64,000 nt of DNA from Streptomyces sp. 71268 (GTDB lineage Bacteria; Actinomycetota; Actinomycetes; Streptomycetales; Streptomycetaceae), in NCBI RefSeq assembly GCF_029392895.1, contig NZ_CP114200.1, positions 2,635,001 to 2,699,000 on the forward strand, read 5' to 3'. The translations under genes and the position numbers were made by a program. Shown here piece after piece: positions 26,421-35,337 of the stretch (position 1 is its first letter; every line of letters begins with the position of its first letter). The notes beneath the pieces were generated by a model that saw only the letters and a program-made list of their open reading frames with translations, did not search any database and was not told where the DNA came from.

Positions 26421-26616
26421 GCCCCGACCCTAGGCGCGCGCCGGGCCCGACGGAACCGGGCGACGGTGTGACGCTGCCCCCACCCCTCGCACGGCCCACA
26501 CCCGGTGCCGTATTGGCCTGAACCAACGCCGCGCCGGCCCACCGCCCCCGCCTCCGGCCGCGTTGGGCCGCGCCGCCAGGCGCCCCCGACCCCCGGCGTA
26601 CGCGCTCCCGTACGAG

Positions 26617-26651
26617 GGCGGGCCCACCCCCGACCTGGGAGTGGGCCCGCC
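26617..26651 (-). terminator. Hairpin after malic enzyme
   Basis: An 11-bp perfect stem (26617-26627 with 26641-26651, GGCGGGCCCAC) and a 13-nt loop lie about 30 nt beyond the malic enzyme stop. There is no U-run, as usual in Streptomyces terminators. Confidence 0.65.
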
Positions 26652-26682
26652 TCACTGCCGGCGTGCGGCTCGCGCGCCGCGG

Positions 26683-27891
26683 CTAGCGGCGGGCGACGCC
26701 CTCCGCGCGCGCGGCGGCGGCCACGGCCGCGGTGACGGCGGGGGCCACCCGCTCGTCGAAGGGCGAGGGGATCACGCGGTCGGCGCTCAGCTCGTCGGCG
26801 ACCACGGCCGCCAGCGCCTCGGCCGCCGCCAGCTTCATGCCCTCGGTGATCCGGGAGGCCCGGACCTGGAGGGCGCCGGCGAAGATGCCGGGGAAGGCCA
26901 GGACGTTGTTGATCTGGTTCGGGAAGTCGCTGCGGCCGGTGGCCACGACCGCGGCGTACTTGTGCGCCACGTCCGGGTGGATCTCCGGGTTCGGGTTGGC
27001 CATCGCGAAGATCATCGCGTCCTTGGCCATCGTCGCGACCGCGGACTCGGGGACGGTGCCGCCGGAGACGCCGATGAAGACGTCCGCGCCGTCCAGCGCC
27101 TGCTCCAGGGAGCCGGTCAGGCCCGCCTTGTTGGTGAAGCCGGCCAGGTCGCGCTTGACGTCGGTGAGGTCGGTGCGCTCGGCCGAGACGATGCCCTTGC
27201 GGTCGCAGACGGCGACGTCGCCGATGCCGGCCTCGACGAGGATCTTGGCGATGGCGACGCCGGCGGCGCCCGCGCCCGAGATGACGGCCCGCAGCCCGCC
27301 GAGCGGCCGGCCGGTGAGCTGCGCGGCGTTGCGCAGCGCGGCCAGCGTGACGACGGCGGTGCCGTGCTGGTCGTCGTGGAAGATGGGGATGTCGACGCGC
27401 TCCTGCAGCCGGCGCTCGATCTCGAAGCACCGCGGCGCGGAGATGTCCTCCAGGTTGATGCCGCCGAAGGAGGGCGCGAGCCGGGCGACGGTGTCGACGA
27501 TCTCGTCGACGTCCCGGCAGTCGAGCGCGATCGGCACCGCGTCGACGCCGCCGAACTGCTTGAAGAGGATGGCCTTGCCCTCCATGACCGGGAGGGAGGC
27601 CTCCGGGCCGATGTCGCCAAGTCCGAGCACCGCGCTGCCGTCCGTCACCACGGCCACCACCTGGGACTTCCAGGTGTAGTCGTGGACGAGCTCGGGCTGT
27701 TCGGCGATCGCGCTGCACACCTTGGCGACACCGGGCGTGTAGGCGAGGGACAGGTCGTCCCGGTCGCGCATCGGCACGGTCGCCTGGACGGCCATCTTGC
27801 CGCCCCGGTGCAACGCGAAGGCCGGGTCGAAGAGTTCTTCGTCCGTCGTACCGTCGCTGTCGCTGCGAGGATTCACGATCTCCGCTGCCAC
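26683..27891 (-). CDS. NAD(P)-dependent malic enzyme
   Basis: A 402-residue malic enzyme, which oxidatively decarboxylates malate to pyruvate. GTG at 27891 gives the [11 protein letters not shown] start typical of Streptomyces homologues, with AAGGGG at -9. The signature [12 protein letters not shown] equivalent ([14 protein letters not shown]), the YTPGVAK substrate loop near residue 53, the [15 protein letters not shown] segment and the nucleotide site [12 protein letters not shown] (about 188-199) are all present. Length and domain order are those of the short bacterial enzymes. From memory it corresponds to SCO5261, next to the same ABC transporter operon. Confidence 0.95.
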   Translation of the reverse strand: MAAEIVNPRSDSDGTTDEELFDPAFALHRGGKMAVQATVPMRDRDDLSLAYTPGVAKVCSAIAEQPELVHDYTWKSQVVAVVTDGSAVLGLGDIGPEASLPVMEGKAILFKQFGGVDAVPIALDCRDVDEIVDTVARLAPSFGGINLEDISAPRCFEIERRLQERVDIPIFHDDQHGTAVVTLAALRNAAQLTGRPLGGLRAVISGAGAAGVAIAKILVEAGIGDVAVCDRKGIVSAERTDLTDVKRDLAGFTNKAGLTGSLEQALDGADVFIGVSGGTVPESAVATMAKDAMIFAMANPNPEIHPDVAHKYAAVVATGRSDFPNQINNVLAFPGIFAGALQVRASRITEGMKLAAAEALAAVVADELSADRVIPSPFDERVAPAVTAAVAAAARAEGVARR

Positions 27892-28418
27892 TTTCTTGAC
27901 CCCTTTGTCGTATATCTGGTGAGGGTAGCCGCCCCCTGTGTTGCGGAGCGGGCGGGCACCGCGTCCGCCTTCCGCCCCGCGGATAGCCGCGGCGGAGGTG
28001 GGCGAACGCCGGGCACGCCGCACACGTGCCCTGAGCCCCGGGTGAGGGGTGTAACCGTCTTTTTTACCGGAGAAGCGCACTCCCGAACGAGTGAGTTCCG
28101 TCGCGGTGCGATGCGGCAACCCCGCGTTAACACCGAAAGCAGGTCAATCGCTACCGAATATCCATGTACCGCGACACCGCGGTCACGCGGCGGTAGCCAT
28201 TCCGTCACCCGGGCGTTTCCCGGTGCGCCGTCAGGACGTCATGACTGACGTCGTTCGGACACCGCACCGTGCGAGCTGCCCGTTATCCGATTTTGACCTC
28301 GCCGGCCCCCCATATGCGCTGGCCCGGATGGCAAGATGCCCCAATCACACACGGCCGCGACACCCGAAGGTGTGTGCCGGCCCCGTCGGTGCTTCCCTCA
28401 TCCGCAGGAGGAACCAGT
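27892..28418. promoter_or_regulatory. Divergent spacer between malic enzyme and amino acid transporter
   Basis: A 527-bp region with lower GC than its flanks and no gene. It contains an imperfect 22-bp palindrome at 28169-28190 (CCGCG-arms around ACCGCGGT) and a T-run with short dyad at about 28050-28066. A -35-like TTGACC is at 28293-28298, but no convincing -10 element is at the right distance. The transporter start is preceded by AGGAGGAA. Confidence 0.45.
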
Positions 28419-29375
28419 ATGACCGCCAGCCGCTCTCGTCGGCCGGGCATGGCCACCCCTCGGACACCCAGGTCGTTCGCCGTCGCCGCCTTCGCGGTCA
28501 CCGGCGCCCTGTTGCTGTCCGGCTGCGGCGATCAGCGGGACAAGGTGGACGGCTCCGCTTCCGGAAAGGGCCTCTTCAACAAGCTGCCAAAAAATGTCCA
28601 GAATGCGGGCGTGATCAAGGTCGGGTCGGATATCGCCTTCCCGCCGGTGGAATTCAAGAAGAGCGGACGGACCGTCGGCATCGACCCCGACCTCGCCGAC
28701 GCGCTCGGCAAGGAGCTGGGCGTGCGGTTCGAGTTCGCCAACGGCACCTTCGACACCCTCCTCACCGGTCTGCGCTCCAAGCGGTACGACATCGCCATGT
28801 CGGCCATGACCGACACCAAGGAGCGCCAGGAGGGCATCGACCCCGAAAAGGGCAAGAAGGTCAGCGAGGGCGTCGACTTCGTCGACTATTTCCAGGCCGG
28901 CGTCTCGATCTACACGCGTAAGGGCAAGACCCAGTCCATCGAGACCTGGGACGACCTGTGCGGCAAGAAGATCGTCGTGCAGCGCGGCACCGTCTCCCAC
29001 GACCTGGCCAAGGACCAGGTCAAGGCGTGCGAGGACAAGGGCAGGGGGACGATCGCCATCGAGGCGTTCGACAACGACGTACAGGCCCAGACCCGGCTGC
29101 GGGCCGGTGGCGCCGACGCCGCGGCGAGCGACTTCCCGGTCGCCGCGTACGCCGTGCAGACCTCGGGCGGCGGCAACGACTTCGAGATCGTCGGCGAGCA
29201 GGTCGAGGCCGCCCCGTACGGCGTGGCGATCAGCAAGGACAACACCCAGCTCCGGGACGCCCTCAAGGCCGCCTTCGACGAGATCATCAAGAACGGCGCG
29301 TACGAGAAGGTCCTCAAGAAGTGGGGCGTCGAGGCCGGCGCCGTCACCGAGGCGAAGATCAACGGCGGCTCCTGA
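28419..29375 (+). CDS. Polar amino acid ABC transporter substrate-binding lipoprotein
   Basis: A 318-residue lipoprotein. ATG at 28419 has AGGAGGAA at -7. The signal peptide has a basic start, a hydrophobic core, and the lipobox LLLSGC with the lipidated C36. The mature protein is a family 3 solute-binding protein: IKVGSDIAFPPVEF starts the first lobe, and GIDPDLADALGKELG and the MSAMTDTKERQEG segment follow, with the C-terminal GAYEKVLKKWGV helix. This family binds glutamate, glutamine and other polar amino acids. It heads an operon with a permease and an ATPase. The ligand cannot be named from sequence alone. Confidence 0.93.
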   Translation: MTASRSRRPGMATPRTPRSFAVAAFAVTGALLLSGCGDQRDKVDGSASGKGLFNKLPKNVQNAGVIKVGSDIAFPPVEFKKSGRTVGIDPDLADALGKELGVRFEFANGTFDTLLTGLRSKRYDIAMSAMTDTKERQEGIDPEKGKKVSEGVDFVDYFQAGVSIYTRKGKTQSIETWDDLCGKKIVVQRGTVSHDLAKDQVKACEDKGRGTIAIEAFDNDVQAQTRLRAGGADAAASDFPVAAYAVQTSGGGNDFEIVGEQVEAAPYGVAISKDNTQLRDALKAAFDEIIKNGAYEKVLKKWGVEAGAVTEAKINGGS

Positions 29376-29415
29376 CCGCCCCGTTCGTGACGGTTCATGC
29401 TGAAAGGCAGCACCT

Positions 29416-30363
29416 GTGACTGTTGACATCGACAAGGTGACGGGGCCCTCGGGCGCCCCGGCTCCTGCCCCCGAGGCGATCAAGGCCATCCCGGTCCGGC
29501 ACTACGGCCGCTGGGTCTCGGCGGTGATCGCGCTCGGCCTGCTCGGCCTGCTCGTCAACGCCTTCGCGCAGGGCAAGGTGAACTGGGGCGCCGTCCCCGA
29601 CTACTTCTTCGACAAGGACATCCTCAAGGGCGTCCGCAACACGATCTGGCTCACGATCGTCGCGATGGCGCTCGGCGTGGCCCTCGGCGTCGTGCTCGCC
29701 GTGATGCGGCTGTCGAAGAACCCGGTCACCGCGTCCATCGCGTGGGCCTACATCTGGTTCTTCCGCGGCACCCCGGTCTACGTCCAGCTCCTCCTGTGGT
29801 TCAACCTCGGCCTGGTCTTCGAGTACATCAACCTCGGCCCCATCTACCAGGACGAGTGGGCGGACTTCATGACGCCGTTCCTGGCGGCGCTGCTCGGCCT
29901 CGGCCTCAACGAGGCCGCGTACATGGCGGAGATCTGCCGGGCCGGCATCCAGTCGGTGGACGAGGGGCAGACCGAGGCGTCGCACGCGCTGGGCATGAGC
30001 CAGGCCAAGACGCTGCGCCGGGTGGTGCTGCCGCAGGCGATGCGGGTGATCGTGCCGCCGACCGGCAACGAGTTCATCAACCTGCTCAAGACCACCTCGC
30101 TGGTGATCGCGGTGCAGTACTACGACCTGCTCCAGGCGGCCACCAACGTCGGCCAGACCTCGGGCGGCACGGTCGAGATGCTCTTCCTGGCGGCGATCTG
30201 GTACCTGGTGGTCACCAGCGTGCTGAGCATCGGCCAGTTCTACCTGGAGCGGCGGTTCGCCCGCGGCTCCCTGCGTCAACTGCCGCCCACGCCGTGGCAG
30301 AAGGTCAAGGCCAACGTGGGCTCGCTGAGCACCCGCGGCACGAAGGGGGGTGGCGGCGCGTGA
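29416..30363 (+). CDS. Polar amino acid ABC transporter permease
   Basis: A 315-residue membrane protein. GTG at 29416 follows AAAGGCAG. An N-terminal hydrophilic segment (1-25) precedes a first helix (about 34-52). The permease core includes the [20 protein letters not shown] segment of HisM/GlnP proteins and the EAA loop ([29 protein letters not shown], about 192-220), the ATPase docking site. Several further membrane segments follow. A single permease gene implies a homodimer. It ends in a GTGA overlap with the ATPase gene. Confidence 0.93.
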   Translation: MTVDIDKVTGPSGAPAPAPEAIKAIPVRHYGRWVSAVIALGLLGLLVNAFAQGKVNWGAVPDYFFDKDILKGVRNTIWLTIVAMALGVALGVVLAVMRLSKNPVTASIAWAYIWFFRGTPVYVQLLLWFNLGLVFEYINLGPIYQDEWADFMTPFLAALLGLGLNEAAYMAEICRAGIQSVDEGQTEASHALGMSQAKTLRRVVLPQAMRVIVPPTGNEFINLLKTTSLVIAVQYYDLLQAATNVGQTSGGTVEMLFLAAIWYLVVTSVLSIGQFYLERRFARGSLRQLPPTPWQKVKANVGSLSTRGTKGGGGA

Positions 30364-31121
30364 CCGCCATGGTCAAGGCCGAGGGCGTGCACAAGTCCTT
30401 CGGCGCGATCGAGGTACTCAAGGGCATCGACCTGGAGGTCGCCCCGCGCGAGGTGTTCTGCCTCATCGGCCCCTCGGGATCGGGCAAGTCCACGTTCCTG
30501 CGCTGCATCAACCACCTGGAGAAGATCAACGCCGGGCGGCTGTACGTCGACGGCGACCTGGTCGGCTACCGGCAGCAGGGCAACAAGCTCTACGAGCTGC
30601 GCGACCGCGAGGTCGCCGCGCAGCGCCGCGACATCGGCATGGTCTTCCAGCGCTTCAACCTCTTCCCGCACATGACCGCGGTGGAGAACGTGATGGAGGC
30701 GCCGGTCCAGGTCAAGCGGGAGTCCAAGGCGGTCGCCCGGGAGCGCGCACTGAAGCTGCTCGACCGGGTGGGCCTGGCCGACAAGGCCGGCAACTACCCG
30801 GCCCAGCTCTCCGGAGGACAGCAGCAGCGGGTGGCCATCGCGCGGGCGCTGGCCATGGAGCCCAAGCTGATGCTCTTCGACGAGCCGACCTCCGCGCTCG
30901 ACCCGGAGCTGGTGGGCGACGTGCTCGACGTGATGCGCGACCTCGCCGAGTCCGGCATGACGATGATCGTCGTCACCCACGAGATGGGCTTCGCCCGCGA
31001 GGTCGGCGACGCGCTGGTCTTCATGGACGACGGCGTGGTGGTCGAGACCGGCCACCCGCGTGAGGTGCTGACCAACCCGCAGCACGAGCGCACGAAGTCG
31101 TTCCTGTCCAAGGTGCTGTGA
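30360..31121 (+). CDS. Polar amino acid ABC transporter ATP-binding protein
   Basis: A 253-residue ABC ATPase of the GlnQ/GltL group. Walker A is GPSGSGKST (about 37-45), the signature is LSGGQQQR (about 149), Walker B is [12 protein letters not shown] and the H-loop is VTHEMGF. The GTG at 30360 overlaps the permease stop by four bases (GTGA), so translation is coupled; an ATG 9 nt further is the alternative. A short insertion ([19 protein letters not shown]) after the first strands is a feature of actinobacterial members. Confidence 0.95.
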   Translation: MTAMVKAEGVHKSFGAIEVLKGIDLEVAPREVFCLIGPSGSGKSTFLRCINHLEKINAGRLYVDGDLVGYRQQGNKLYELRDREVAAQRRDIGMVFQRFNLFPHMTAVENVMEAPVQVKRESKAVARERALKLLDRVGLADKAGNYPAQLSGGQQQRVAIARALAMEPKLMLFDEPTSALDPELVGDVLDVMRDLAESGMTMIVVTHEMGFAREVGDALVFMDDGVVVETGHPREVLTNPQHERTKSFLSKVL

Positions 31122-31353
31122 GCGGCCGGCGCCAGACCCGGTTACCGGCCTCCCGGAGCCCGGCGCCCGCCCGGCCGGCGACGGCGGGGCGGCGGCGCGT
31201 GCGGATGAGGAGACAGACGCGACGGCGGCACGGGCCCACGCGGCCCGTGCCGCCCCCGCACGCCCGCCCACCTCGGCACGTACCCGGCTCCGGGGCGGCC
31301 GGCCACCCGCGCCGCCCGCGAAGCGGGGGCGGCGCGGGCCCGAGCCGTCGGAC

Positions 31354-32139
31354 CTACTTGAGTCCGAGCACCACGGCGTCGGTGGCCGAGCACCACACCG
31401 GGCGGGCCTCGTCGAACCCGGCCGCGCGCAGCGCCGCCACGTGCCACTCCACCGACTCGTCGTTGCCGTCGTGGTCGTTGCTGACCTCGGTGGGGTTGTT
31501 GAAGATCTTGAACCGCTCGGCCGCAGGTCCGCCCAGCACCTCGTCGGCGGCGACCGCCCGCCACCACTCGGCCCAGTCCTGCACGCCCTCGGCCCGCTCG
31601 CGCTCCTGCCGGGCCTTGCGGAACCGCCGCTCCGCGGCGTTGATCCGGGGCGTGGACGGGACGGGCATATGGTCGGCGTTCATGAACACCCCGCCCTCCC
31701 GTACCAGCTCCGCGACCTGCCCGTACAGCGTGCTCAGCGCGTCGCTGTTCAGCCAGTGCAGCGCGGTCGCGGTGAGCACCGCGTCGTACGAGGCGTGCGG
31801 CAGCCTGCTCCGCCACTCGGGGTCCCGCAGGTCGGCGGTGACGAACTCGACGCGGCGCTCGTCCGCGAAGTACCCGCGCGCGATGGTCAGCAGCGCCGGG
31901 TCGAGGTCGACGCCGGTGCTGGTGGCCTCGGGGAAGCGGGCCAGCACGCGGTCGCTGATGCTGCCGGTGCCACAGGCGAGGTCGAGCACGCGCGGCGCCG
32001 GGCCGACCGCCGCCTCGACCATGTCGAGCATGGCCCGGAACCGCTCCTCGCGGTCCGGCATGTACCACTCCTGCTGCCGGTCCCAACTGGCCTGCCAGGC
32101 TCGCCAGTCAGCGCCCGCGGCCGTGATCGTCTCCGTCAT
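31354..32139 (-). CDS. Class I SAM-dependent methyltransferase
   Basis: A 261-residue methyltransferase. ATG at 32139 has GGAGAG at -9. Motif I is VLDLACGTGSIS (about residues 51-62), the acidic residue ending beta-2 is in TGVDLDP, and the motif YDAVLTATALHWL (about 120-132) is typical of trans-aconitate/SAM methyltransferases that act on small molecules. It is divergent from the CGNR gene, 97 bp away. Substrate unknown. Confidence 0.88.
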   Translation of the reverse strand: MTETITAAGADWRAWQASWDRQQEWYMPDREERFRAMLDMVEAAVGPAPRVLDLACGTGSISDRVLARFPEATSTGVDLDPALLTIARGYFADERRVEFVTADLRDPEWRSRLPHASYDAVLTATALHWLNSDALSTLYGQVAELVREGGVFMNADHMPVPSTPRINAAERRFRKARQERERAEGVQDWAEWWRAVAADEVLGGPAAERFKIFNNPTEVSNDHDGNDESVEWHVAALRAAGFDEARPVWCSATDAVVLGLK

Positions 32140-32236
32140 CGCGACTCTCCCATGACCTCTACGTAATACCCTGACATCCAGAGCAGTCATTACCCACTGC
32201 ACCGACGACCATAGACCGCCTCCGTAAGGACTACAA

Positions 32237-32911
32237 GTGGAACTGGCCTATTACTCGGATCTCGCCGTCCAACTCGTCAACAGCGAGGAGCCCGAGCGCG
32301 GCACCGACGGGCTCACCTCGGTCGAGGCCGTACGGGACCTGTTCGGCCCGAGCCAGCAGGTCGCGCGGCGGGCCACCGAGGCCGACGTGACCCGGCTGCG
32401 CGGGGTGCGGGGGCGACTGCGCGCCGTCTTCGAGGCGGCCGACCGAGGCGACGAGGTACTGGCCGTCGACCTGCTCAACGCGCTGCTGCTGGAGTTCCCG
32501 GTGAGCCCGCAGATTTCGGGCCACGAGGTACGGGACGAGGACGGCCGGCCCAAGTGGCACATGCACATCGCGGACTACGCCGCCAACGCGGGCGCCAGCT
32601 ACGCGGCCACCGCCTCCATGGGACTCGCCTTCCACCTCACCGAGCTGGGCGCCGACCGGCTCGGCATCTGCGAGGCGTCACCGTGCCGCAACGCCTACCT
32701 CGACACGTCGACGAACCGTTCGCGCCGCTACTGCTCCGACCGCTGCGCCACGCGCGCGAACGTCGCCGCCTACCGCGCCCGCAAGCGCCTGGAGAGCGAG
32801 CGCTCCGAGCGCCCGGAGCGGCCGGCCAGCCGGCCGAACGGCCCCCGCCCCGAGCCCACCGGCCGCACCGCCGACGCCGCCCACGACAGCAGCCCCGCCA
32901 CCGAGCGCTGA
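32237..32911 (+). CDS. ABATE/CGNR-type zinc finger protein with variant motif
   Basis: A 224-residue protein with GTG at 32237; AAGGACTACAA upstream gives only a weak ribosome site. The N-terminus (LAYYSDLAVQLVNSEE) is an ABATE domain, and the C-terminal zinc finger (about residues 147-182) has CEASPC, then RRYCSDRCATRANVAAYR, so the usual CGNR is CATR here. Four Cys ligands are kept. The last 30 residues are Arg/Pro/Ser-rich. Its 3' end overlaps the convergent sodX gene by 142 bp. From memory a gene of this family lies beside sodX in S. coelicolor, so the overlap may be an old arrangement. Confidence 0.85.
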   Translation: MELAYYSDLAVQLVNSEEPERGTDGLTSVEAVRDLFGPSQQVARRATEADVTRLRGVRGRLRAVFEAADRGDEVLAVDLLNALLLEFPVSPQISGHEVRDEDGRPKWHMHIADYAANAGASYAATASMGLAFHLTELGADRLGICEASPCRNAYLDTSTNRSRRYCSDRCATRANVAAYRARKRLESERSERPERPASRPNGPRPEPTGRTADAAHDSSPATER

Positions 32912-33279
32912 CCGGCCCCCGGCGGCGGACGCAGCCGGGCCAGCGCCCGCGCGACCACCAGCTCGCCCGGGACGGCGCCGAACTCGCGACTGTCGTTGTG
33001 GACGTACGGGTTGTCCCCCTCCACCCACCAGCCTCCGGGCCGCCGCCCCACGACACGCTTGACGATCAGCAGGTCCTGCGCGAACGGATGGCGCAGCACG
33101 ACCACGTCGCCGACCTGCACGCCCGCCCCGTACCGCACGACGAGCTGGTCACCCGGGCGCAGGGTGGGCACCATCGACGGGTTGTACACCTCGGCGAGAC
33201 CGATTCGCAGCAGCCCGTGGCGCTCGCCGTCCTCCCCCTGCCCGCGCTCGCGGTCACGCTCCCGCGTCCGCTCCGGCAT
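32770..33279 (-). CDS. sodX: Nickel superoxide dismutase maturation protease
   Basis: A 169-residue signal-peptidase-I-like enzyme (S26) that removes the N-terminal propeptide of nickel SOD. The catalytic Ser is in NPSMVPTL (S35) and the Lys in LIVKRVVGR (K74), with the strand pattern RPGDQLVVRYG and the WVEGDNPYVHNDSREFG box of the family. There is no membrane anchor, in line with a cytoplasmic substrate. I chose ATG at 33279; a GTG directly before it (33282) shares the same GGGAGG. It is divergent from sodN. The C-terminal 50 residues after VVARALARLRPPPG are low-complexity and lie over the convergent CGNR gene, so they may be a recent extension. Confidence 0.9.
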   Translation of the reverse strand: MPERTRERDRERGQGEDGERHGLLRIGLAEVYNPSMVPTLRPGDQLVVRYGAGVQVGDVVVLRHPFAQDLLIVKRVVGRRPGGWWVEGDNPYVHNDSREFGAVPGELVVARALARLRPPPGAGQRSVAGLLSWAASAVRPVGSGRGPFGRLAGRSGRSERSLSRRLRAR

Positions 33280-33422
33280 CACGGCACCTCCCGGTCCGTC
33301 GCTCCATCAGTCCCAGTCCGACACCGGACTTTTGTCCTAAGCCCCCCGGGCCACCCGAGAAAAGCCTTCCCCCACGGAGTAATCTCGCACCTGAGAAGAC
33401 GATCACGAGGAAGGACAGCTCT

Positions 33423-33818
33423 ATGCTTTCCCGCCTGTTCGCCCCCAAGGTAAAGGTCAGCGCCCACTGCGACCTTCCCTGCGGCGTGTACGACCCGGCC
33501 CAGGCCCGCATCGAGGCCGAGTCGGTCAAGGCAGTCCAGGAGAAGTACCAGGCCAACGAGGACGAGCACTTCCGCGCCCGCGCCACCATCATCAAGGAGC
33601 AGCGCGCGGAGCTGGCCAAGCACCACATCTCCGTGCTGTGGAGCGACTACTTCAAGCCCCCGCACTTCGAGAAGTACCCGGAGCTGCACCAGCTCATCAA
33701 CGACACGCTGAAGGCCCTGAGCGCGGCCAAGGGCTCCACCGACCCCGCCACGGGTCAGAAGGCCCTGGACTACATCGCCCAGGTGGACAAGATCTTCTGG
33801 GAGACCAAGAAGGCCTGA
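33423..33818 (+). CDS. sodN: Nickel-containing superoxide dismutase
   Basis: A 131-residue Ni-SOD, which converts superoxide to oxygen and peroxide in the cytoplasm. ATG at 33423 has GAGGAAGGA at -8. The 14-residue propeptide ends before H15, and the mature protein starts HCDLPCGVYDPA: His1, Cys2 and Cys6 are the nickel hook ligands. The remaining helices match the family throughout. In S. coelicolor it is induced by nickel through Nur and its 3' UTR is processed into the small RNA s-SodF that blocks the iron SOD message. Here that UTR coincides with one end of a long direct repeat. Confidence 0.97.
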   Translation: MLSRLFAPKVKVSAHCDLPCGVYDPAQARIEAESVKAVQEKYQANEDEHFRARATIIKEQRAELAKHHISVLWSDYFKPPHFEKYPELHQLINDTLKALSAAKGSTDPATGQKALDYIAQVDKIFWETKKA

Positions 33819-33837
33819 GCCGCCGCCGGCTTCTTTC

Positions 33838-33941
33838 GGCCTCTTTTCGGCGAGCCCCCACCCGGCGCCCGCCCACGGCTCTCCCTCGCACCCGGTCCGC
33901 CCGCTGTCAGTAGTGACGGGGGGTGGGCCGGGTGCGGTCGT
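33838..33941. repeat. 104-bp direct repeat, left copy (att-like)
   Basis: Matches 39715-39818 over 104 bp without gaps; the only difference is C at 33883 against T at 39760. A weaker match (CCGCCGGCTTCTTTC against CCACCGGCTTCTCTCG) extends it leftward by about 15 bp. The copy begins 19 nt after the sodN stop and contains the terminator. Confidence 0.95.
33887..33936. terminator. sodN terminator hairpin (left repeat copy)
   Basis: A 16-bp stem (33887-33902 with 33921-33936; two G-U pairs in RNA) and an 18-nt loop. It is symmetric enough to work in both directions and serves sodN on the plus strand and the HAD gene on the minus strand. Confidence 0.8.
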
Positions 33942-33992
33942 GTGGGGGGGCGGGGGGCCGCCGCCGGGAGGCGGCGGGTGGGGCGGGTCGCG

Positions 33993-34571
33993 TTACGGGG
34001 GGTCGGTTTCGCTCGGAGCGACCCGTGCGACAGCCCGCGTGGCGAGCAGCCGCCCAGCCCACTCACGTACCTCGACCAGGTGGCCGGCCCGAAGCCCGAC
34101 GCGGGGGTCGGGTTGCACCAGGAGAGTCGCCGCGCCGCGAGCGGAGCGTTTCGCCGCCCAGTCGTGGTCGAGGGCGGTGAAGTCGTCGTCGATCCAGACG
34201 GCTGGGGCATCACCCAGCCAGGCATCGACGTGGTCGCGCTTCCAGAGGTAGCCATTGGGGTGGCTGGTGATGATCTGGGGACGTGGCAGGTCGACGTACG
34301 ACAGGGTTGGAAGGCCGAGGAGCGGGCCGATGAGGGTGGTGGCGTCCTGCCGCCAGCTGCTGCACCAGACGGGGGCGACCAGGCCGGTGCGGATCACGTC
34401 CATGAGCAGGGGCCCGTGGGCGGGGTCGAGCCAGACGGTGACCGGGTTGTCGGCGCTGCGGCCGGCGGGAACGACGTCGTGGCGGGTGTGGGTGACCGGG
34501 GCCAAGCCGTCCGCGCCAGGGAAGGGTATGAGGACGCCGTCGATGTCGATGAGCAGGTAGGGCGGGCGCAT
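33993..34571 (-). CDS. HAD-like hydrolase domain protein (RNA-repair-associated HAD type)
   Basis: A 192-residue HAD superfamily protein. ATG at 34571 has GGAGGA at -7. Motif I is DIDGVL (residues 9-14), with both Asp residues; motif II lies in VWCSSWRQ; motif III Lys is in YLWKRDHV; motif IV is VWIDDDF. All catalytic positions are kept, so phosphatase activity is plausible. The compact cap-less build with the CSSW block resembles the HAD domains of Swiss-Army-Knife RNA-repair proteins. It ends the minus-strand arm of the cassette, 33 nt after the methyltransferase. Confidence 0.8.
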   Translation of the reverse strand: MRPPYLLIDIDGVLIPFPGADGLAPVTHTRHDVVPAGRSADNPVTVWLDPAHGPLLMDVIRTGLVAPVWCSSWRQDATTLIGPLLGLPTLSYVDLPRPQIITSHPNGYLWKRDHVDAWLGDAPAVWIDDDFTALDHDWAAKRSARGAATLLVQPDPRVGLRAGHLVEVREWAGRLLATRAVARVAPSETDPP

Positions 34572-34604
34572 CGGTCCTCCAGGGGAAGCCGGGCGAACGG
34601 CTGG

Positions 34605-35336
34605 TCAGAGCCTGCGAGCGCGGATCAGCAGGGTGGTGGGCCAGTGGCCCATGCGGGGGTCGTGGAACTCCTGGGCCGAGGTGAGCCAGAAGCCCGCTCG
34701 GCTGAGGTGCTTCTCCCAGCGGTCCGTGGAGAACTCCCAGCGGGCGATGGGGAGCCGGGCGCGGTCGGGGAGGGTGACGTGGTCGCGGCGAGGACGGTCG
34801 TCGCCGGAAGGGCTTCGACCGCCGCGCCGCGGGTGCGGGACGGAGAAGGCGAGCACCCGGCCAGGCGTGAGTCGCTGCGCGATGGCCGGCAGCAGGAGCT
34901 CAGGGGCGACGAGGCCCATGGCGCCGAAGACGGAGTAGATGGCGTCGAACCGCTCGTCGGAGGTGTGCAGGTAGTGCAGGGCGTGGCCGGCGACGAAGGT
35001 GAGGTTGTTCAGCCGTCCGTAGTGGGAACGGGCGCGGCGGATCTGAAGGCCGACCAGGTCGACGCCCGTGACGTGGGCGCCGATTGGGGCCTCCCCTGCT
35101 CGCGCGGAGCCGAGAGCTTGGGGAAGGGTGGCGAGGTGGGCGGCGTTGTGGCCGGGGCCGCAGCCGAGTTCCAGGAGCCGCTTGCCGCGCAGCTCAGGGC
35201 CGAGGATGTCAGCTCCGGGCCCTTGACCGGGTCTCGCGGTCCATTCCATCCGGGCGGGTACGGATAGGGGTTCGGCGAGGCCGGCGGCGGTGCGCTGGAG
35301 GGCGTGGGCGTGCCATGAGGATGCCTGGGCGAGCAC
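34605..35336 (-). CDS. Class I SAM-dependent methyltransferase
   Basis: A 243-residue methyltransferase. GTG at 35336 lies one base after the stop of the kinase-like gene (TGA-C-GTG), so it is probably translated by re-initiation; there is no separate Shine-Dalgarno sequence outside the preceding gene, though CTGGAG lies at -10. Motif I is LLELGCGPGHNAAHL (about residues 54-68), the acidic beta-2 end is in VTGVDLVG, and the segment FDAIYSVFGAMGLV corresponds to motifs II/III. The middle GSARAGEAP stretch is an insertion. Substrate unknown; its tight packing with the kinase fold protein suggests a shared substrate or pathway. Confidence 0.85.
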   Translation of the reverse strand: MLAQASSWHAHALQRTAAGLAEPLSVPARMEWTARPGQGPGADILGPELRGKRLLELGCGPGHNAAHLATLPQALGSARAGEAPIGAHVTGVDLVGLQIRRARSHYGRLNNLTFVAGHALHYLHTSDERFDAIYSVFGAMGLVAPELLLPAIAQRLTPGRVLAFSVPHPRRGGRSPSGDDRPRRDHVTLPDRARLPIARWEFSTDRWEKHLSRAGFWLTSAQEFHDPRMGHWPTTLLIRARRL

Positions 35337-35337
35337 G

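Larger units (their letters stand above)
33819..33941 (+). ncRNA. sodN 3' UTR, likely source of an s-SodF-type small RNA
   Basis: In S. coelicolor a stable RNA of about 90 nt is cut from the 3' UTR of sodN and pairs with sodF mRNA. The region here has the right place and length and ends in a strong hairpin (33887-33936). The pairing segment cannot be confirmed because sodF is not in the window. The sequence from 33838 onward recurs almost exactly at 39715-39818. Confidence 0.5.
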
